Source: Psettodes erumei (Eukaryota > Chordata > Actinopteri > Pleuronectiformes > Psettodidae). From it: 64,000 nucleotides of DNA. The stretch spans positions 310,001-374,000 of the forward strand of contig JAFBJZ010000912.1 in assembly GCA_016785225.1 (NCBI GenBank), in the 5' to 3' direction. The notes beneath the pieces are model-generated. The model did no database searches and was not told the origin of the DNA. It worked only from the letters and a program-made list of their open reading frames with translations. The position numbers were made by a program, and so were the translations under genes. This document shows, piece by piece, positions 21,401 to 55,288 of this stretch. Position 1 is the stretch's first letter, and each line of letters begins with the position of its first letter.

Positions 21401-24400
21401 CGCTGACAACCTCATTTTTGTAATTGGTATGATTGATTACTGCAAGTAACAAATATTTAAATGGTCACGCAGAATGCCTGTTTGCTTTTAGATTCTGCGT
21501 CTTCCTCCGCATATTGTACATTCTCCACTGGCGGGTGTTGAATTTAATGAGCTTGTCTTGAGCGACCTCCAGATCCTTGACTCCCCAGGGCGACTCCCCC
21601 GAGGACGAGCTTCCTTCCTAGGGCTGAGCTCCTCCAAACCAAACGGGTGTATGTTGTGTCCTCGGTACAAACACAGGACTGGGTTTCTGCCGGATAGTTC
21701 ACTGAAAAGTCAGAGAGTTCTGTTCCCTCTGCAGACAGGAAAACATAGGCAAAAGCACATTTTTTTCACCCCACAACTCAGCCTCACACACGCACGTGTG
21801 CGCGTACTCACACATGCACACACTGCAGCAGCAGCAGCACATGGAAGGACTCCCTCTCTCTGTTTTGTTTGTTGACCCTGTGGTTTATTTTCAGAGCGTA
21901 CTGGATTCAAACAGCATATTTCCTAAGAAACACACGCACAAAGTTCACGTGTGCAATCGCACAGTTGAACACACAGCACACATGCTCACATCCATACGCT
22001 TTAGGCTGACATGGACTCCGGGGGGAGTATGCCTACACGTGGAATGGCAGCGATGCCCAAACACTGATCTGACCCGGGTCACTCTCCTTTCTTCAAGTGG
22101 AATGTCTGTTATAACTGTGTTTATTTTATGTGTCTGTGGGAGGCTCATCACGGTGAATCACACCATGGCGAAAGCATCAACACAGCCTTTGCTGACATTC
22201 TTCACCGTGCACACTCCTCAGAGCTAATTTTGGTTCCTGCTGATGAAAGATTGATGTTTTTAACAGCGATAGAAATTGGAAACTTTTCAATTTGTTTCAC
22301 GGGAGGAACTCTGATAGTTAATGACAGGATAAATAAGAGCCGAAAGCTGTCGCTTTAAGAGCAAAATCAGCCCATTATTTCCATCAGAGCTCATTGGTTT
22401 TAATTGAAATGAACCCCAAGAGCAGGGCATCGTGAGTGACAGTGTTTATTCACCAAATAATTTGTGCTGTCATGTCCTTGCTGGAGATTAAATAAACAGA
22501 TAACCAGAGGAGTTTTACCAGGAGGCAAAGTACAAATCTGTCAATCTGCCGAATGCTGTCTTTGACTATTTGTAGACTTTGACTCGGATTTGTATTTTTA
22601 CATAGCAAAGTATCTGTGTACATGATGTTCACCATGTGACTGTTTGCTTGGTTCCAGATGTCAGTTTGGATCTGTGTTGCTGCTGCTGCTCTGTGTCTGC
22701 ATTTCCTCATACACAGCTATGTGTGTCAAGGATGTTGTTAAAAAAGATATATTCTGGATGAGAGCAGAATCTCTTTTTAGCTCATGCACCTGCAACTAAA
22801 GAGCAACAATAGCCTGTGTAAGTGAGGGCCAAATGTGGCTGTAGTTTTATTTCATGGGGCATGCACACACTGCTGTTCAACAAGTCCGGTTCAAAAAACG
22901 TTTTCCGTATTCAAAAGAGAGAAAATGATTCTTCCCAAGCTCAGCAAATTTCAGTGTTTTCTATTTGTTTGCTTTAATGAAAGAATACTTGTGTTTATAG
23001 CTACAGTGTTATTTTGTTTTGTGTATCTGTCCCAGTGATTATGTGCATGCACAGATTGGCCGGTGGGTGCATGTGTGTGGGAATCAAGCACAATTCCCAG
23101 TCAAGTCAGTCACGTGGCCCGACATACTGCAGCAGAGGGTTCTTCATTTCTGTCTGATTCGCTCACCCTTCTCCCCTCAGAACTTTTCCCTGTCGTTCCA
23201 CGTGCCTGAGCCTCCCTGGTATCTGTGCCCTGATCTGTGTTAGATGTATACAAAAGCACACGTGTCTGTGGGAGCATTCAGCAGGAGAGCAGGACCTGCC
23301 AGGCAAACAGAGGAAATTCCATAAGCTCACATGGAGCTGGTGAGCCCACTGATGGGGGCACCAGGACTTGGGTGGGTGAAAAACGGAAGTATATTGGGAG
23401 GTTGAGGAGGTTATAATAAGGCAGGGGAAGGGGGGAAATACTGAAGAAGAGAGCAAAGAGATGGCCGATTACAAGTGGAGGAAAGGAAAGAAAAGATGGG
23501 TGGATTAAAGGAAAGGAAGGGATGATGGAGAAAAAGGCAGCAGGAGACCCGGAGGGCTCGAGGGAGAGCCTATCTCAGCCAGAGGGAGCTGTTTAGTTTA
23601 CATTATCTCATTCATTAGCCATCCGTCCTCTGTTTGAACACTGCTGTGGAATATGTGATGCAAAGAGCGCATGCCACAGATTGCGATCCCTCTCCCAGGG
23701 CAACTCTCTGTCCATCTGTGCTGTGTTGACGTATGGGGCTGTAGGGTGCCGCATTTAGAGAGGCTCTACACTGGAGAGCACTCAAACCCTCTCTGACCCA
23801 CAGGAGTGGTGGGAGCCAGCTGCTGAACCGAGACAAATTACTGTAGTTTGCTTTTACATCGAAGATAAAAGCTGTCAAATACAGCTCACTTACTAAGGGC
23901 ACCAGTACACCCAACAAACAAGTGATGAAATTATCATCACCCTTTTGTCAGAATTATCATCCTGTGTTAGCATAAGCTGTTTTCAACTTTTTTCTGTGTT
24001 GCTGCATTCAGGGTAGTTTCAGCATCAGGGACTTCAGACATTCTTTCTTTTTTTTTGCTGAATTGGAGAAAAAAATCACATGAATATTTTTACCTCAAAA
24101 ATATCTGCTTGTTTTTTGTCCCCTGGGGTGGAATTATGACTGGGATTATACACAATTTGTAGTAAAGTAGCTAAAACATGAAAAAGTTGAAAACGTTGGT
24201 TAATCCCTGCTGTTTTTCTCCCATCAAAGCTTTCAAATTAAGCTTCAATCCTAAAGTGCCGATTAGATGCAGAGGCAAATAAATACCTTGGTGTGAACAG
24301 AGCAGTTTACTTTGTTTTTGGGGGTGTTAGCACTCCCATTAGGCCTCCCTCTTAGGACAAAATTCAATTCACTTCTAATTCTTGGCATCAGTGACAAGAT

Positions 24401-26639
24401 GGTAAACACAATGCCACAAGTACGATGTATCAAACTCTCCCCCCTGTAGGCTTCAAAGGTGGCTGTTAAAAGTTTGTAGTTTCCTCACAGACAGCTTGAA
24501 TTCATTCTGTTAAACTGGATTCCAGTGGCGACGAGCTTTGATGGTGGAAAAAAGTATCAAAACACCCACAAGAATTTCTCAAACATGTTGTATAATCCAA
24601 TTTTTTGCTGTCCATCCACCAGCTCGGTGGGATCTACTTCTCCAATTTTTCCTGCATGGGATCAACAAAGTTGATCTTATTTTACCGTGAGGGAAACCAG
24701 GGGCCTTGCCTATATTTATATGCATCTATGTGCATCTCTTCAGCCCAAGATCACATACAGAACAGTTTGGCTGGACTCAAAGTCAGATGATAAATCCTGA
24801 TTGATTTTACGGTCAAGTGGTCACAAGACCTTAGCAGTGACCTTAGCAGTGACTTCCCTGTGGGGTCACAGCTTCCCGAATGTTATCCCTCACTACGGAC
24901 GATAAACCAGGCAAGACAAGGCCTCCAGCTGAATCATGGTTAGGATCTGGCTTGGAGGCGAGGGGTCACAGTATATCACGAGCCCTGTGTTTCCCTTTTT
25001 GTATCGAAGGGAGCAGTTTCTGTGGCTCGGTCAAGGTTGGAGGGAACCTGAAATGCCATGTGCAGAGGGGGCAGGAAGGGAACAGAGGCAGCGAATATGG
25101 CAAGATTAGAAAAATAAACAGCCATTTGCTTTCAAGTCCCTACCTCGTAGGCTTACATAAGTGAGTGTTACAATATAACGCCTAATGTTATCCAGATTTC
25201 AATTACTTATCTACAGTCTGAGTAAATGCCAGGTCACTTCTATAGTGCTTTCCCCTGCCAATGAAATGATAAATTGTTTTCCTCTGGTCTCTCATATGAG
25301 TGAGGTGAAATACACAGCCGCCATAAAGGCTGAAAAATAAACAGGAATTATCACACAATGGTGGATGAAAATGTACCCAGAACTCAAAGCCCTGTAAGAC
25401 GGTTATATAAGCCTTGAAAAACTGTCTGAGTCTCTACAGCTTGATGTGTTTAGGGCTGATGATTGCTTTCAGTTGTACAGGCTTACTGGGAGGGTGAGGC
25501 GAAACAGAAACCATAGCATTTTTCCTTACTAAAACCTATCCTTGCTGAATTAAGGAAACTCTCACAGATGCACATGCACCACTGGTATGGCAGAGAACAG
25601 AACAGGCCCTTTTTGCAAATGGGGGGGGGGTAGATGATGGTGGTGAGGAATGTCAGCATCTGTGTTGGGGATATTTTTTGTTTTATAGCTGCTTTCTCAG
25701 AGATGCCAGTGAGTGCTGTGGTGAGAGCACAGGGACTGGGCTGCAGTCCCAGTCTCTGTACCTCATATCTGTCCACGTGGGCAGGAGTTACCAAACCAGA
25801 CATAGTTTCTAAATCTAGTCACCACAAGTTAATAAAAAACAGTATTATTGTGTTTTCTTTGTGTGTTTCTTTTTGTTTCCTCTTGTTCCGACAGTATTCA
25901 TGTTTATGACTCTGTTCTTGTTTAGAAGTCCTGCTCTCATGACAGGATGCAGTGTATCTGGTTGCTCTATAAATACCCACAGTACAAGTCATGTTTTTCT
26001 TGTGTATAAGAATCATAAAGGATATTATTACATGGTACATAACACATTATGTAATTGCTTTGTGATCAAAGTTTGCTGGCATGGCCTCAAGGGAGTGGAA
26101 GCAGAGGAGACGGCGCAGAAAAAGAGAGGCATGACTGATAAAAATAATCTCTCTGAATTACGGCAGACTCGTTTTTTTCCTCTCCAAGGTTTGGTCTGTC
26201 TGCTGAAGTGGGCTTCAGTTGCTGACTGGACTGATCCATGTTTCACAGACAGGTCTGCCCGGTAGAATGGATACTCTCCTGTGGAAAAAAAAGAGGGATG
26301 AGAGAGGAAGGTATGCGCGGCAGATGTGTAGGGTTATAAATTGACAGGATGTTTATCAGGAATGCTGTGGGGTGACCCCAGTCCCCCGCAGCCAGTCCAC
26401 AACAGGCCACTGATGATGTGGTTAAAATGCATTTCACTCTGGTGGCCTCTAAACTCTCCCTGTCAAGCTGCGCGTGGTAGGTAATGGCAGACTTCTAAAC
26501 CTCAAATTAACGGTGCATAGACTGTCTTATTATTCCAAAGTAAAAAAGATAAATTGGCTGGTTGGATACTTCAAATTGCATGCCCCTAAAATTACATTTT
26601 AACTGAAAAGTAATCAAGTACTGTTCTGTAATTAAATAT

Positions 26640-26850
26640 TAAGATGTGGTCAGCGGCTGGTTAGCTTTACTTGTCTTAGCACAGAGACAGGAAACAGTGG
26701 GCTCAGTCTAAAGGTAAGAAAATCCTTCTTGTCCACACAACATAAGCTACTGGCTATTGTTTGGGGTTTTTTTTGCAAAAACCTAAGGAAACAACAACAT
26801 GCAGTTTTACAGGTTTATGTTTTGGCCAGGTGTAGCTAACACAAATCATT
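26640..26850 (+). mobile_element. Second dispersed repeat family, copy 1
   Basis: GCTGGTTAGCTT...TTAGCACAGAGACAGGAAAC, then a TCTAAAGGTAAGAAAATCC block and TTTTGGCCAGGTGTAGC, resemble another well-known teleost interspersed repeat. A second copy lies at 42795-42990 inside MTSS2; both share TTAGCACAGAGAC and a GGTAA-AAAAT block. It is non-coding. The family name is not recalled. Confidence 0.5.
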
Positions 26851-27360
26851 TGTCATGACTGCAAAAACTGCAAAGTGTCATTTTTACACTTTGGCTATAA
26901 AGTCATTGGTTAAACAAACAATATATTTGAATTATTGAGCCTTCAAGGTTTTGGTTGGTGGATTTTCTTGCTTTAGAACAGAGCCAGGCCAGCTGTGTCC
27001 CCATTTCCTGTCTTTGTGCAAAGCTAAGTGGCTGAAGCTTTGTGTTTTACTACCATACATGAGAATAATATTGGTTTTGTTGGCGAGCGCGAGTTACCAA
27101 TGGAACAGAAAGGGAATTAGTCATATTTCCCTAAATGTACTACAATGTCTTTGAGTCACATATCATTCTGATTTGTGCTAACACTCCTCCGGCATGCGGA
27201 TTCAGGAGGTTAACTAATCATGCCCCACATGTTACTGTGTCCTGAAAACAACTAAGACCCGCTCAGAGTGGCGCAAATGATCATTAACAGACGCGTGTGT
27301 GAATACACAAGGCACCCTGGAAATCCGCCTTTGCATATCAATTGTGTAGTCAACTGTTCA

Positions 27361-28094
27361 ATGGGAAGACAGGCTTCACTTTTGTTTGCGTGGGGATGGA
27401 AGGAGGGGAGGAGTGAAGGGAGGCGAGGAGAGGGTGTTCCTTCGTGTCTCCTCCTCCTTCTCCTCCTCCTCCTCCTCCTCCTCGCCGACTATATGTGAAG
27501 GAAAAAAAAAAAAAAAAACATGACCAGCCCCCTTTCCATTCCCATGGATCGTATTACGAAAGACTCCTTCTCCGAGACATCTGCTCCGCCGCCAACAACG
27601 GAGCGCGTCCCCGCGTCCCAGACCTGCGACCGATTCCGTCTCCCGCGGTGTCCCCTCCTCCTTTCGCCCTCTCACCCAGAACTGTGATCTCCCTGTTATT
27701 TGTGCGAAACTGCGGCGACCATGAGGAGCCACGGCGCGCTGCGCGTTTCCCGGCTGTAGTTAGCCCCCAAAGCCCAAAGCGCGTCCCTGCTCCATCACCC
27801 TCCCGGTGCGTCCGAGAGGCGAGTAGCGGCGGAGCGACGAGCGCCCCCCCGGTGCTGTCGAGCTGCACGTTTTCTTTTTGTCTGTGCGCTCCGCAGGCTG
27901 CCGGCTGTGCGGGAGCTCAGCGGCTTCGCATCCTCTCCACCGCGGGCTACACTGTTGTTAGGGGAGGACAACGACGAGCGGATGAACAAAACAAAGATCT
28001 CCATGTCTGATGTTTTAGAAGCGCTCCAACTGTCGGATATTTAATCTGCTCTTTTTGGTCTTTCTACGCGCTTTTCCCATTTGTTTTTGACACC
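27361..28094 (+). promoter_or_regulatory. MTSS2 promoter and 5' UTR region
   Basis: A GC- and CpG-rich stretch leads into the MTSS2 ATG. It includes a TCC-rich polypyrimidine run (27447-27484), a poly(A) run (about 27500-27519) and a CpG-dense block from about 27590 to 27970. The long open frames here on both strands are compositional and stop before the ATG. The transcription start is not located. Confidence 0.5.
27447..27519 (+). repeat. (TCC)n polypyrimidine run followed by a poly(A) run
   Basis: Tandem TCC units give a strand-asymmetric tract of the kind able to form triplex DNA, followed within about 16 bases by about 18 A residues. It lies about 0.6 kb upstream of the MTSS2 start codon. 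Confidence 0.85.
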
Positions 28095-49451
<21,357 letters not shown>

Positions 49452-50110
49452 CTGAGGGTGGAGACGGCTGTGACGGCGCAGTTGGGGTGTCCTTATTTAC
49501 AAGTGAAATGCAAAAGCACTCATGTAATACATGAACTGAGGCACAAGTAACAAAGAGGAGGTAACAGGTGGTGAATGAAGGCCAGTCGACAGGTTAATAA
49601 TGAGTGACCATGGACAACGTCAAGTCATTTCATTTTATGTCATGTATGTATTGCGTACGTACAAAGTAATCCACTTTTTTTTGGTTTTTCTTCTTCTTTT
49701 TTGTTTATCGTCTGTGGGCTTTGTGGCTGTGCACCTCTGCTACCTGTGTGACCGGTTGTTTCAGGATAGTTGGTCCTTGAGGCTCAGTGTTCAAAGCGTC
49801 ACTGCGTCACATCATGGGATCCAACGCAATGTTCTATGCTTTGTTCTTGCTCTTATGGTTATTCTAATATTGTGCGTTCCTTAATTAACACAGCCACCTG
49901 TCCGTGAGAAGTGATGGGCAAAGTGCCCCATGAGCCTCTCTGTATGTTGTGTTTCTCATCATTACTGTACAAGTACCGTATTACTGTTTTGTTTCATAAG
50001 CTGGACAGCAGCTGTGTAAGTCATGTAAAATAGGAGCAATATGGCAGTGATTTTATTGCTGTACCGTACTGTTATATTCTGCAATTAAACAGGCTTTTTA
50101 CTGTCAGATG
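49452..50110 (+). other. mtss2: MTSS2 3' UTR
   Basis: This follows the TAG at 49449-49451. It is AT-rich with T-runs and no coding potential, and a polyadenylation signal at 50084-50089 marks its likely end. Confidence 0.5.
50084..50089 (+). terminator. mtss2: Candidate polyadenylation signal ATTAAA for MTSS2
   Basis: ATTAAA lies about 630 bases after the stop and is followed within about 30 bases by a T/G-rich stretch (TTGATTGTCCTTGTC), the usual downstream element. Probable but not proven. Confidence 0.5.
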
Positions 50111-50668
50111 GCTTGATTGTCCTTGTCAAGAAAACAAATGTATAAAAAAGTAGAGAATTTGACATCAGTATTGTCAGAAATGCATTTAAAAATCAGCTAA
50201 AATTAGCTGGGAGCACGTGGTCTCCTTGCTAACTGCGGTTACAGACCATCGCTGCATATTTACACAAAATGGGCTTCAGCGTTTACCCCCAGCCTTTTTG
50301 AAGTTTCAGTTCTAATGACTTTCTCCACTTCAGGTTTTTGAGACATAAATTTTATTGGAAGTTTATTTCCTCGGGATCTTTCTCGAGATTTTAGAGGCTG
50401 CTCAGCTGCGGTTGAAAAGCAGGCTATCAGTATTTTATGATTTGTCCGGTGCAGCAGTCTTAATTCTCCGGCGGTCCGTGCACTGTAGATTTATAGGAAA
50501 GTCCATTTCAAACTTTTTAACTGTCTGTCACTATTTTCCCCGGTAATTATCTGCTTAGCTCGCCGTAACTTTGCCCACAGTCATACAATTTACACCGAAT
50601 AGACAGGTGGGGGCGCTAGAGACCCTCCGCTGTGCCTGGGCTGACTGTGGGGCCGGCAGGAGCAGTAA

Positions 50669-50759
50669 TGGAGGACATCCATCGACATTACTGCTACAGT
50701 GAAAAAGATTTGGCAGGCTGGGAAGATGGATAATCTGTGGGTTAAAGAGGGAAAATCAG
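50669..50759 (+). other. Possible 5' exon of an unidentified transcript
   Basis: Two overlapping ATGs occur: 50669, which opens a 21-codon frame ending in TAA, and 50726, which reads MDNLWVKEGKS directly into a near-perfect donor (CAG|GTAAGG, gt at 50760). It lies in CpG-richer DNA, as first exons do. No continuation exon or homologue is recognised. It could be an untranslated first exon of the cadherin gene, a separate non-coding RNA, or nothing. Confidence 0.25.
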
Positions 50760-53700
50760 GTAAGGACTATTTCACAGGACGATCAGTATTCGTTTTACAA
50801 CTGTGAAAACATAACCAACTTTCGCCGGCGTACTCACGTGTGTTTACAACAATGGCCAAATCCCCCTCCCCCCCTCACCTGGATGACTGAATGACAGCAA
50901 CATATTGTAGCTCAGGTAAGCAGCGAAATGCAGGGCAGTGTATGCACAATTCATTAAGCTGCACACATTTTGGCCAGTCGTGAAGTGGGCTTTATGAAAT
51001 GTATGTTCCTGGGTGCTGGCGAAGATCCCCCTCATTACTCTTTAAATGATGGGTCCTGCTGGAAAACACCTCCTAAACTGACTGTAAAGCTTTCCCCCTC
51101 CTGAACAACAGTGATGATGAACCTTCTGCCTGGACAGGGGACTTCTGTTGGATGGCACATTATGATATAGTATGAGCATTAAGTCGATTGAGAGCCACCC
51201 TTATTGAGAGGCCACTTAACAGTACACCCTGGAAAAAAAAAAGAACAATATAGTTGATGGAAGAATGAGGCAGAGTCTCTGAGACGGAGAAGAGCATAAT
51301 CTCCCAGACACTGAGTCATCGGCACTGGCAGCTCTCACTAATTTCCAGTCTGAACGGGACCAGCTAATGAAGATTCAACAGCTGGATCCAGTGGTCTAAC
51401 CATGCATAATGAGGTGGTGTCAGTGTCTTTGGGTTTGGCCCCATGTGTAAATCATGTGAGAGATGCTGCAGGACCACCGCGACTGAGGACATGATTAGTC
51501 GGCTCGGCTCGGGGAGCCTTCAGTATAGCCCTTGGTATTTTTCATATCCTCTCCAAATGGGTCCCTCATAATCCTCTCTGCCTCATAAATAGCACATTAT
51601 TGAATTTACACTATTAGTTCGTAGCCTTGAACTGGTTGAGCAGTGGAAACGTGCCTGATGGCTGGGGCTTGCTGGGATAATTAACTGGGGAAAGATTTGA
51701 GGGGTTTTATTATGCATCCGAGGCAATGTTCTTACTCTCCAAACTGTGTTTCACAGAGAACGTCAATGGCTTCCTTTTAAATCTCACCTCTTAGTTAGGC
51801 AGAGGGAGGGTGAGCAGCACTAATTTTCCTTTTCTTTTAGTGTCTATCTCACATCTTATGATGATGTGAACATCTTCTAATGTGCAGTTATTAATAGTCG
51901 TGATTGTTCGGGGGCTACAGCAAGACACTGTTCAAATCAATGATCATTTCTTATTGTGCTAATCACTGAGGCAACCCCAGGCTCCTCTAATCACAGTGTT
52001 AATATAATAAAGCCCTCCTCTGACAAGATGTGGCCCTGAAGTTGCACATTTTGTTTCTATCAAAACAAAAGGCCATGCATTAATCATGAAATTATTTTTG
52101 GGTTTTTCCTTCAAGGTGGCTGCCGCTGTTCACGTTTTATTATGCTCACTGAGTCTTTCAATGAAGCAAACGTCAGCCTTTAGGAGATGTGGCATTCAAA
52201 GTAAAAAGGCTAAAGAGAGGCACAGTAATTAGATGGTTTGGTTTTGTTGCTCTTTTTATGCGCATCTGACATTTTCAGAACCTGGTAGTAGCTCCTCTGC
52301 ATAATTATTGGGGAAAGGTAAATTCTGAACCAGGTTGCACACATTGCTCCATAATTAATAGCTCTATTAATAAACAGTTATGGTTTCTACCGCACAGTTT
52401 AAATACTACAGTAGGTGGTAGGAGCCTTAAGGGGACCACAGATCAAATCTAATTAGCCATACCTAATACATGAGGGAAATGACTTCATATTTATCTGGCT
52501 CCTCTAACTGCTTTTTGCCTACAGGTTGTGAGGAGGGAAAATGTCCTGGGGGGGCCCATATACACAGGAACACTGCGATGAACCGCGCTCCAGAGCTGCC
52601 GCTCCTGCCGGGTGTCATGGTTCTTCCAGAAATGTCTCTTTCCGGCTCTTCCCGAGATCATGTGAGGGGAAGGTTTTCCACATGTGTTCACAGACAAAAT
52701 AGCAGCCAGAGAGCTGGATGCTTCGTTATCCATTTGAATCGTCATGTCATTATTTAATAAACCTGCCTGTTTCAGCCAATTATTTCATTGACTTCTGCTG
52801 AGCAGTCTATTTTTAAGACATTTTAAACTGTGTACTGTGTACCGTGACATAGACTGCCTATTAAGTGTTGCCGGTGCCAGGTACTTATCATCATTCCCTG
52901 CTCTATTTAAACTTGCTTTGCCAGGAAGAATAACAACCTGCATCTTGCAGAACATACAAGTTACATTATGGGACACCCCCTCACACCACCACCACCACCA
53001 ATCCCATCATACCTTGTCAGAAGCAAAGGCAGAGTCTTTTAAATGCTACAAGGCTACAACCTTTGCCTTCATTAGCCACATCTGCCTCTGTCTGAGTGAA
53101 GGGAATGGATTCGGTCAATTATTCATTGAGCAAAGCATGAAGCTTTCTAATGTTCACTGGCTGCTTTCTTCAGTTTGATTTTTTAAACCCTGTTGCTCTC
53201 AGTTATCTGTTGGAGCAGAGGGACGATGAGACCGTTTCATGATTTATTTTATTTTTGAAAAATTCATTATAGCTTTGCTTTATTTTGTTTTTTTTTGGTA
53301 GCGTATGTTGGCGTTTAATCTCAGCAGATAACTGCTGTAACCCTGAAGTAAACTATCCCTCACACTCTGGCCTGGCCCCGTGATTGAATTAGCCTTTGCT
53401 ACAGCTATCTCCCATACTGGCAGTCACGGTGAATTTCACCATGTGAGACAACATGATAAAAGACGGGATTTGATTTGCATTCATGAAGCACTTAGGAAGT
53501 TCAAAGAGAAGTTACAGAGCAGAACAGAGCATGCACGGTCCTCTCTTCTTCAGATTTCACAATTTCACCTCAAATGACAGTGCCACTGATGTTACACGAG
53601 GTCATTTCTCATCAGTAGGCTCCAGGACATATTTTGGTCTGAGGCTGTTTTTGTGCACATGTTTTGAAATGCTTCTCCCTCCTCGGGTCAGAGATTGTAA

Positions 53701-54597
53701 AAACACCAGTGAGTGCGGGATGGCTCATGTGTCCTGGTGACACAGCCCGCAGCTTGTGCCACGTAAAAGAATACACCAATCAACCATTATGAGCTTTGTG
53801 CTCCAGCTGCAGGCTGCGATTCAAAATTGTCTGGGGGCTCACTGCCAGTTACCAGAGTTATTGCCCGAAAAAAGAACATTTTACTGCAGAGAGCGGATTC
53901 GGCTGAAATTGCAGTGATGGATTGTGGTTTCAAATTGATAAGGATCTTTCAGCTGGAGCTTTGATGAATTTTCAAACTGAATACAGATGTAGCTTACTGT
54001 ATGTATGATCAGAGGAATATTGTGTGGCCCTGCATTGCATATCCAGCGTGACATTGCGCCCCCAACGCATATGAATATTGATCCACATCTGAAATAAAGG
54101 TAGACATGACATGGGAGATGAAACTCAGTACAGGGAACAGCTGTACTCTCTAGTTCATTATTTCCTTATCTTTTTGACAATTCAGAGCCCTCCAGCCTCT
54201 AGCCATATGTAATATTTAGTCCCCTGACTTGTCACGTACACAGAAGTGAGGGGAATTGGAAGTGCGCAGTCTGTGGGAATTAGCAGTAGCCACCTACAGA
54301 TTAGGTTTAGAGTGCTCTGGGTGTTTGGCACGCCAGCAGTGTGGGAAGGGGAAAGCAGAGTGACAATGTTAATTTGAAGTCTGGTGTGCACGTAACACTG
54401 GCTGCAAATACGTATGGAGCTGCTCAGTGTAGGCTGACTTAATCATGTTTGCACAGTTTAGCAGCCCAGATTCTAGCATTTGCATTTATTTTGATGCATT
54501 CTCCCATTTTTTTCCCTTCGAGCTATAAATGGAACACAATTGTGTGGACATGTTATTGCAGAAATGCAGTGCAATGTAATTTAAAGTTAGAGAAGAC

Positions 54598-54760
54598 TTG
54601 CGACCAGAAGGTCGTGGGTTCAGTTCGTCAGGCGGACAGGGAGACGCTGAGCGCAGCGCATGAGCGATTCGTCTTTCAACAACAACTGCAGAAGTGTTCT
54701 TGAGCAAGGCAGCCCAGACTGCCTCACTGGAGCCACCACTGGGAGACTATATTGGCTGGT
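54598..54760 (+). mobile_element. tRNA-derived SINE fragment
   Basis: GACCAGAAGGTCGTGGGTTC (with a B-box-like GGTTCAGTTC) followed about 90 bases later by TGTTCTTGAGCAAGGCAG is the layout of a common fish tRNA-derived SINE: a B box, then the GTCCTTGAGCAAGGCA body. The tRNA head with the A box is missing or diverged, so this is a 5'-truncated or decayed copy. Edges are approximate. Confidence 0.6.
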
Positions 54761-54879
54761 TTCCAGACAGAGCGTCGCTCGGGATGTGATGCGATCGCTG
54801 GACCTTCTCTGGATCAACGATTTCCTCTCTATTACCACTTCTTTACGCTGACGGCGGATTTGTGGCAGACGGTGTCACA

Positions 54880-55288
54880 GCAGCTGGGGAAGCTCAGCCG
54901 GCGCGGCGGCTTGAGGATTGAGGCGGGGACCCTCCCGACCATCGCGCGGGGTGGGGTTCACCGAGGAGTCCCGTCCCCGCGCGCCGCCACGCCCCCGCGC
55001 TTGGCGCTGTCCGGCGCTGTGGTGCTGAACGCTGGGTACGAATACAGCCAACTGCCTGCAGCGCTGTGGACTGACTGACTGCCTGCCCGCACGCAGCCCA
55101 GCTGCTTGGAGCCAGTTCAGACGGATCTCCCAGGATGAAAACGCTTGAAGTTCAGAGGCGGACTCCGGGAAGGATCATATCGTGGACCACCATGAAGGAA
55201 ATGTTTGTGAAGTGTTTCTCTTTTCCCTTCTAATGGTTTTTCACCAACCACCTTGAGTCGCTTTGGAGGTACCAAACTTGCCACCAAC
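54880..55288 (+). promoter_or_regulatory. CpG-rich promoter / 5' UTR area of the cadherin gene
   Basis: CpG density is high from about 54880 to the ATG at 55289. The open frame at 54752-55078 on this strand carries no recognisable domain and is probably compositional. A TTG-initiated extension of the cadherin frame back to 55253 exists but lacks an ATG. Confidence 0.4.

Larger units (their letters stand above)
19618..27360 (+). other. MAPK12 3' UTR and MAPK12-MTSS2 intergenic region
   Basis: I see no gene in about 7.7 kb. MAPK12 3' UTR probably uses ATTAAA at 20262-20267 or AATAAA at 20613-20618. The stretch contains a (TG)n run and dispersed repeats near 20.9-21.4 kb and 26.6-26.9 kb. A short tandem duplication of GACCTTAGCAGT lies at 24828-24851. 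A GC-richer block at about 21490-21680 has open frames on both strands, but they look like no known protein. In human, MAPK12 and MTSS2 lie on different chromosomes, so the ancestral synteny breakpoint falls in this interval. Confidence 0.45.
50111..55288 (+). other. Intergenic region between MTSS2 and the cadherin gene
   Basis: No recognised gene in about 5.2 kb. A possible orphan 5' exon with a strong donor is at 50669-50759. Between about 51.2 and 54.4 kb the DNA is AT-rich with many TAAT, ATTA and TTAAT words and no obvious repeats. A SINE fragment lies at 54598-54760. From about 54880 CpG becomes dense up to the cadherin ATG, consistent with its promoter and 5' UTR. Confidence 0.45.

Noticed and set aside
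27444..28010. 188-codon proline-rich frame upstream of MTSS2
   Set aside because: Composition-driven (TCC repeat and CpG-rich leader), closed by a stop before the MTSS2 ATG and not in frame with it; no homology recognised.
55253..55288. N-terminal extension of the cadherin frame starting at a TTG
   Set aside because: The codon at 55253 is TTG, not ATG; the first ATG (55289) has a good context and is followed at once by a signal peptide.
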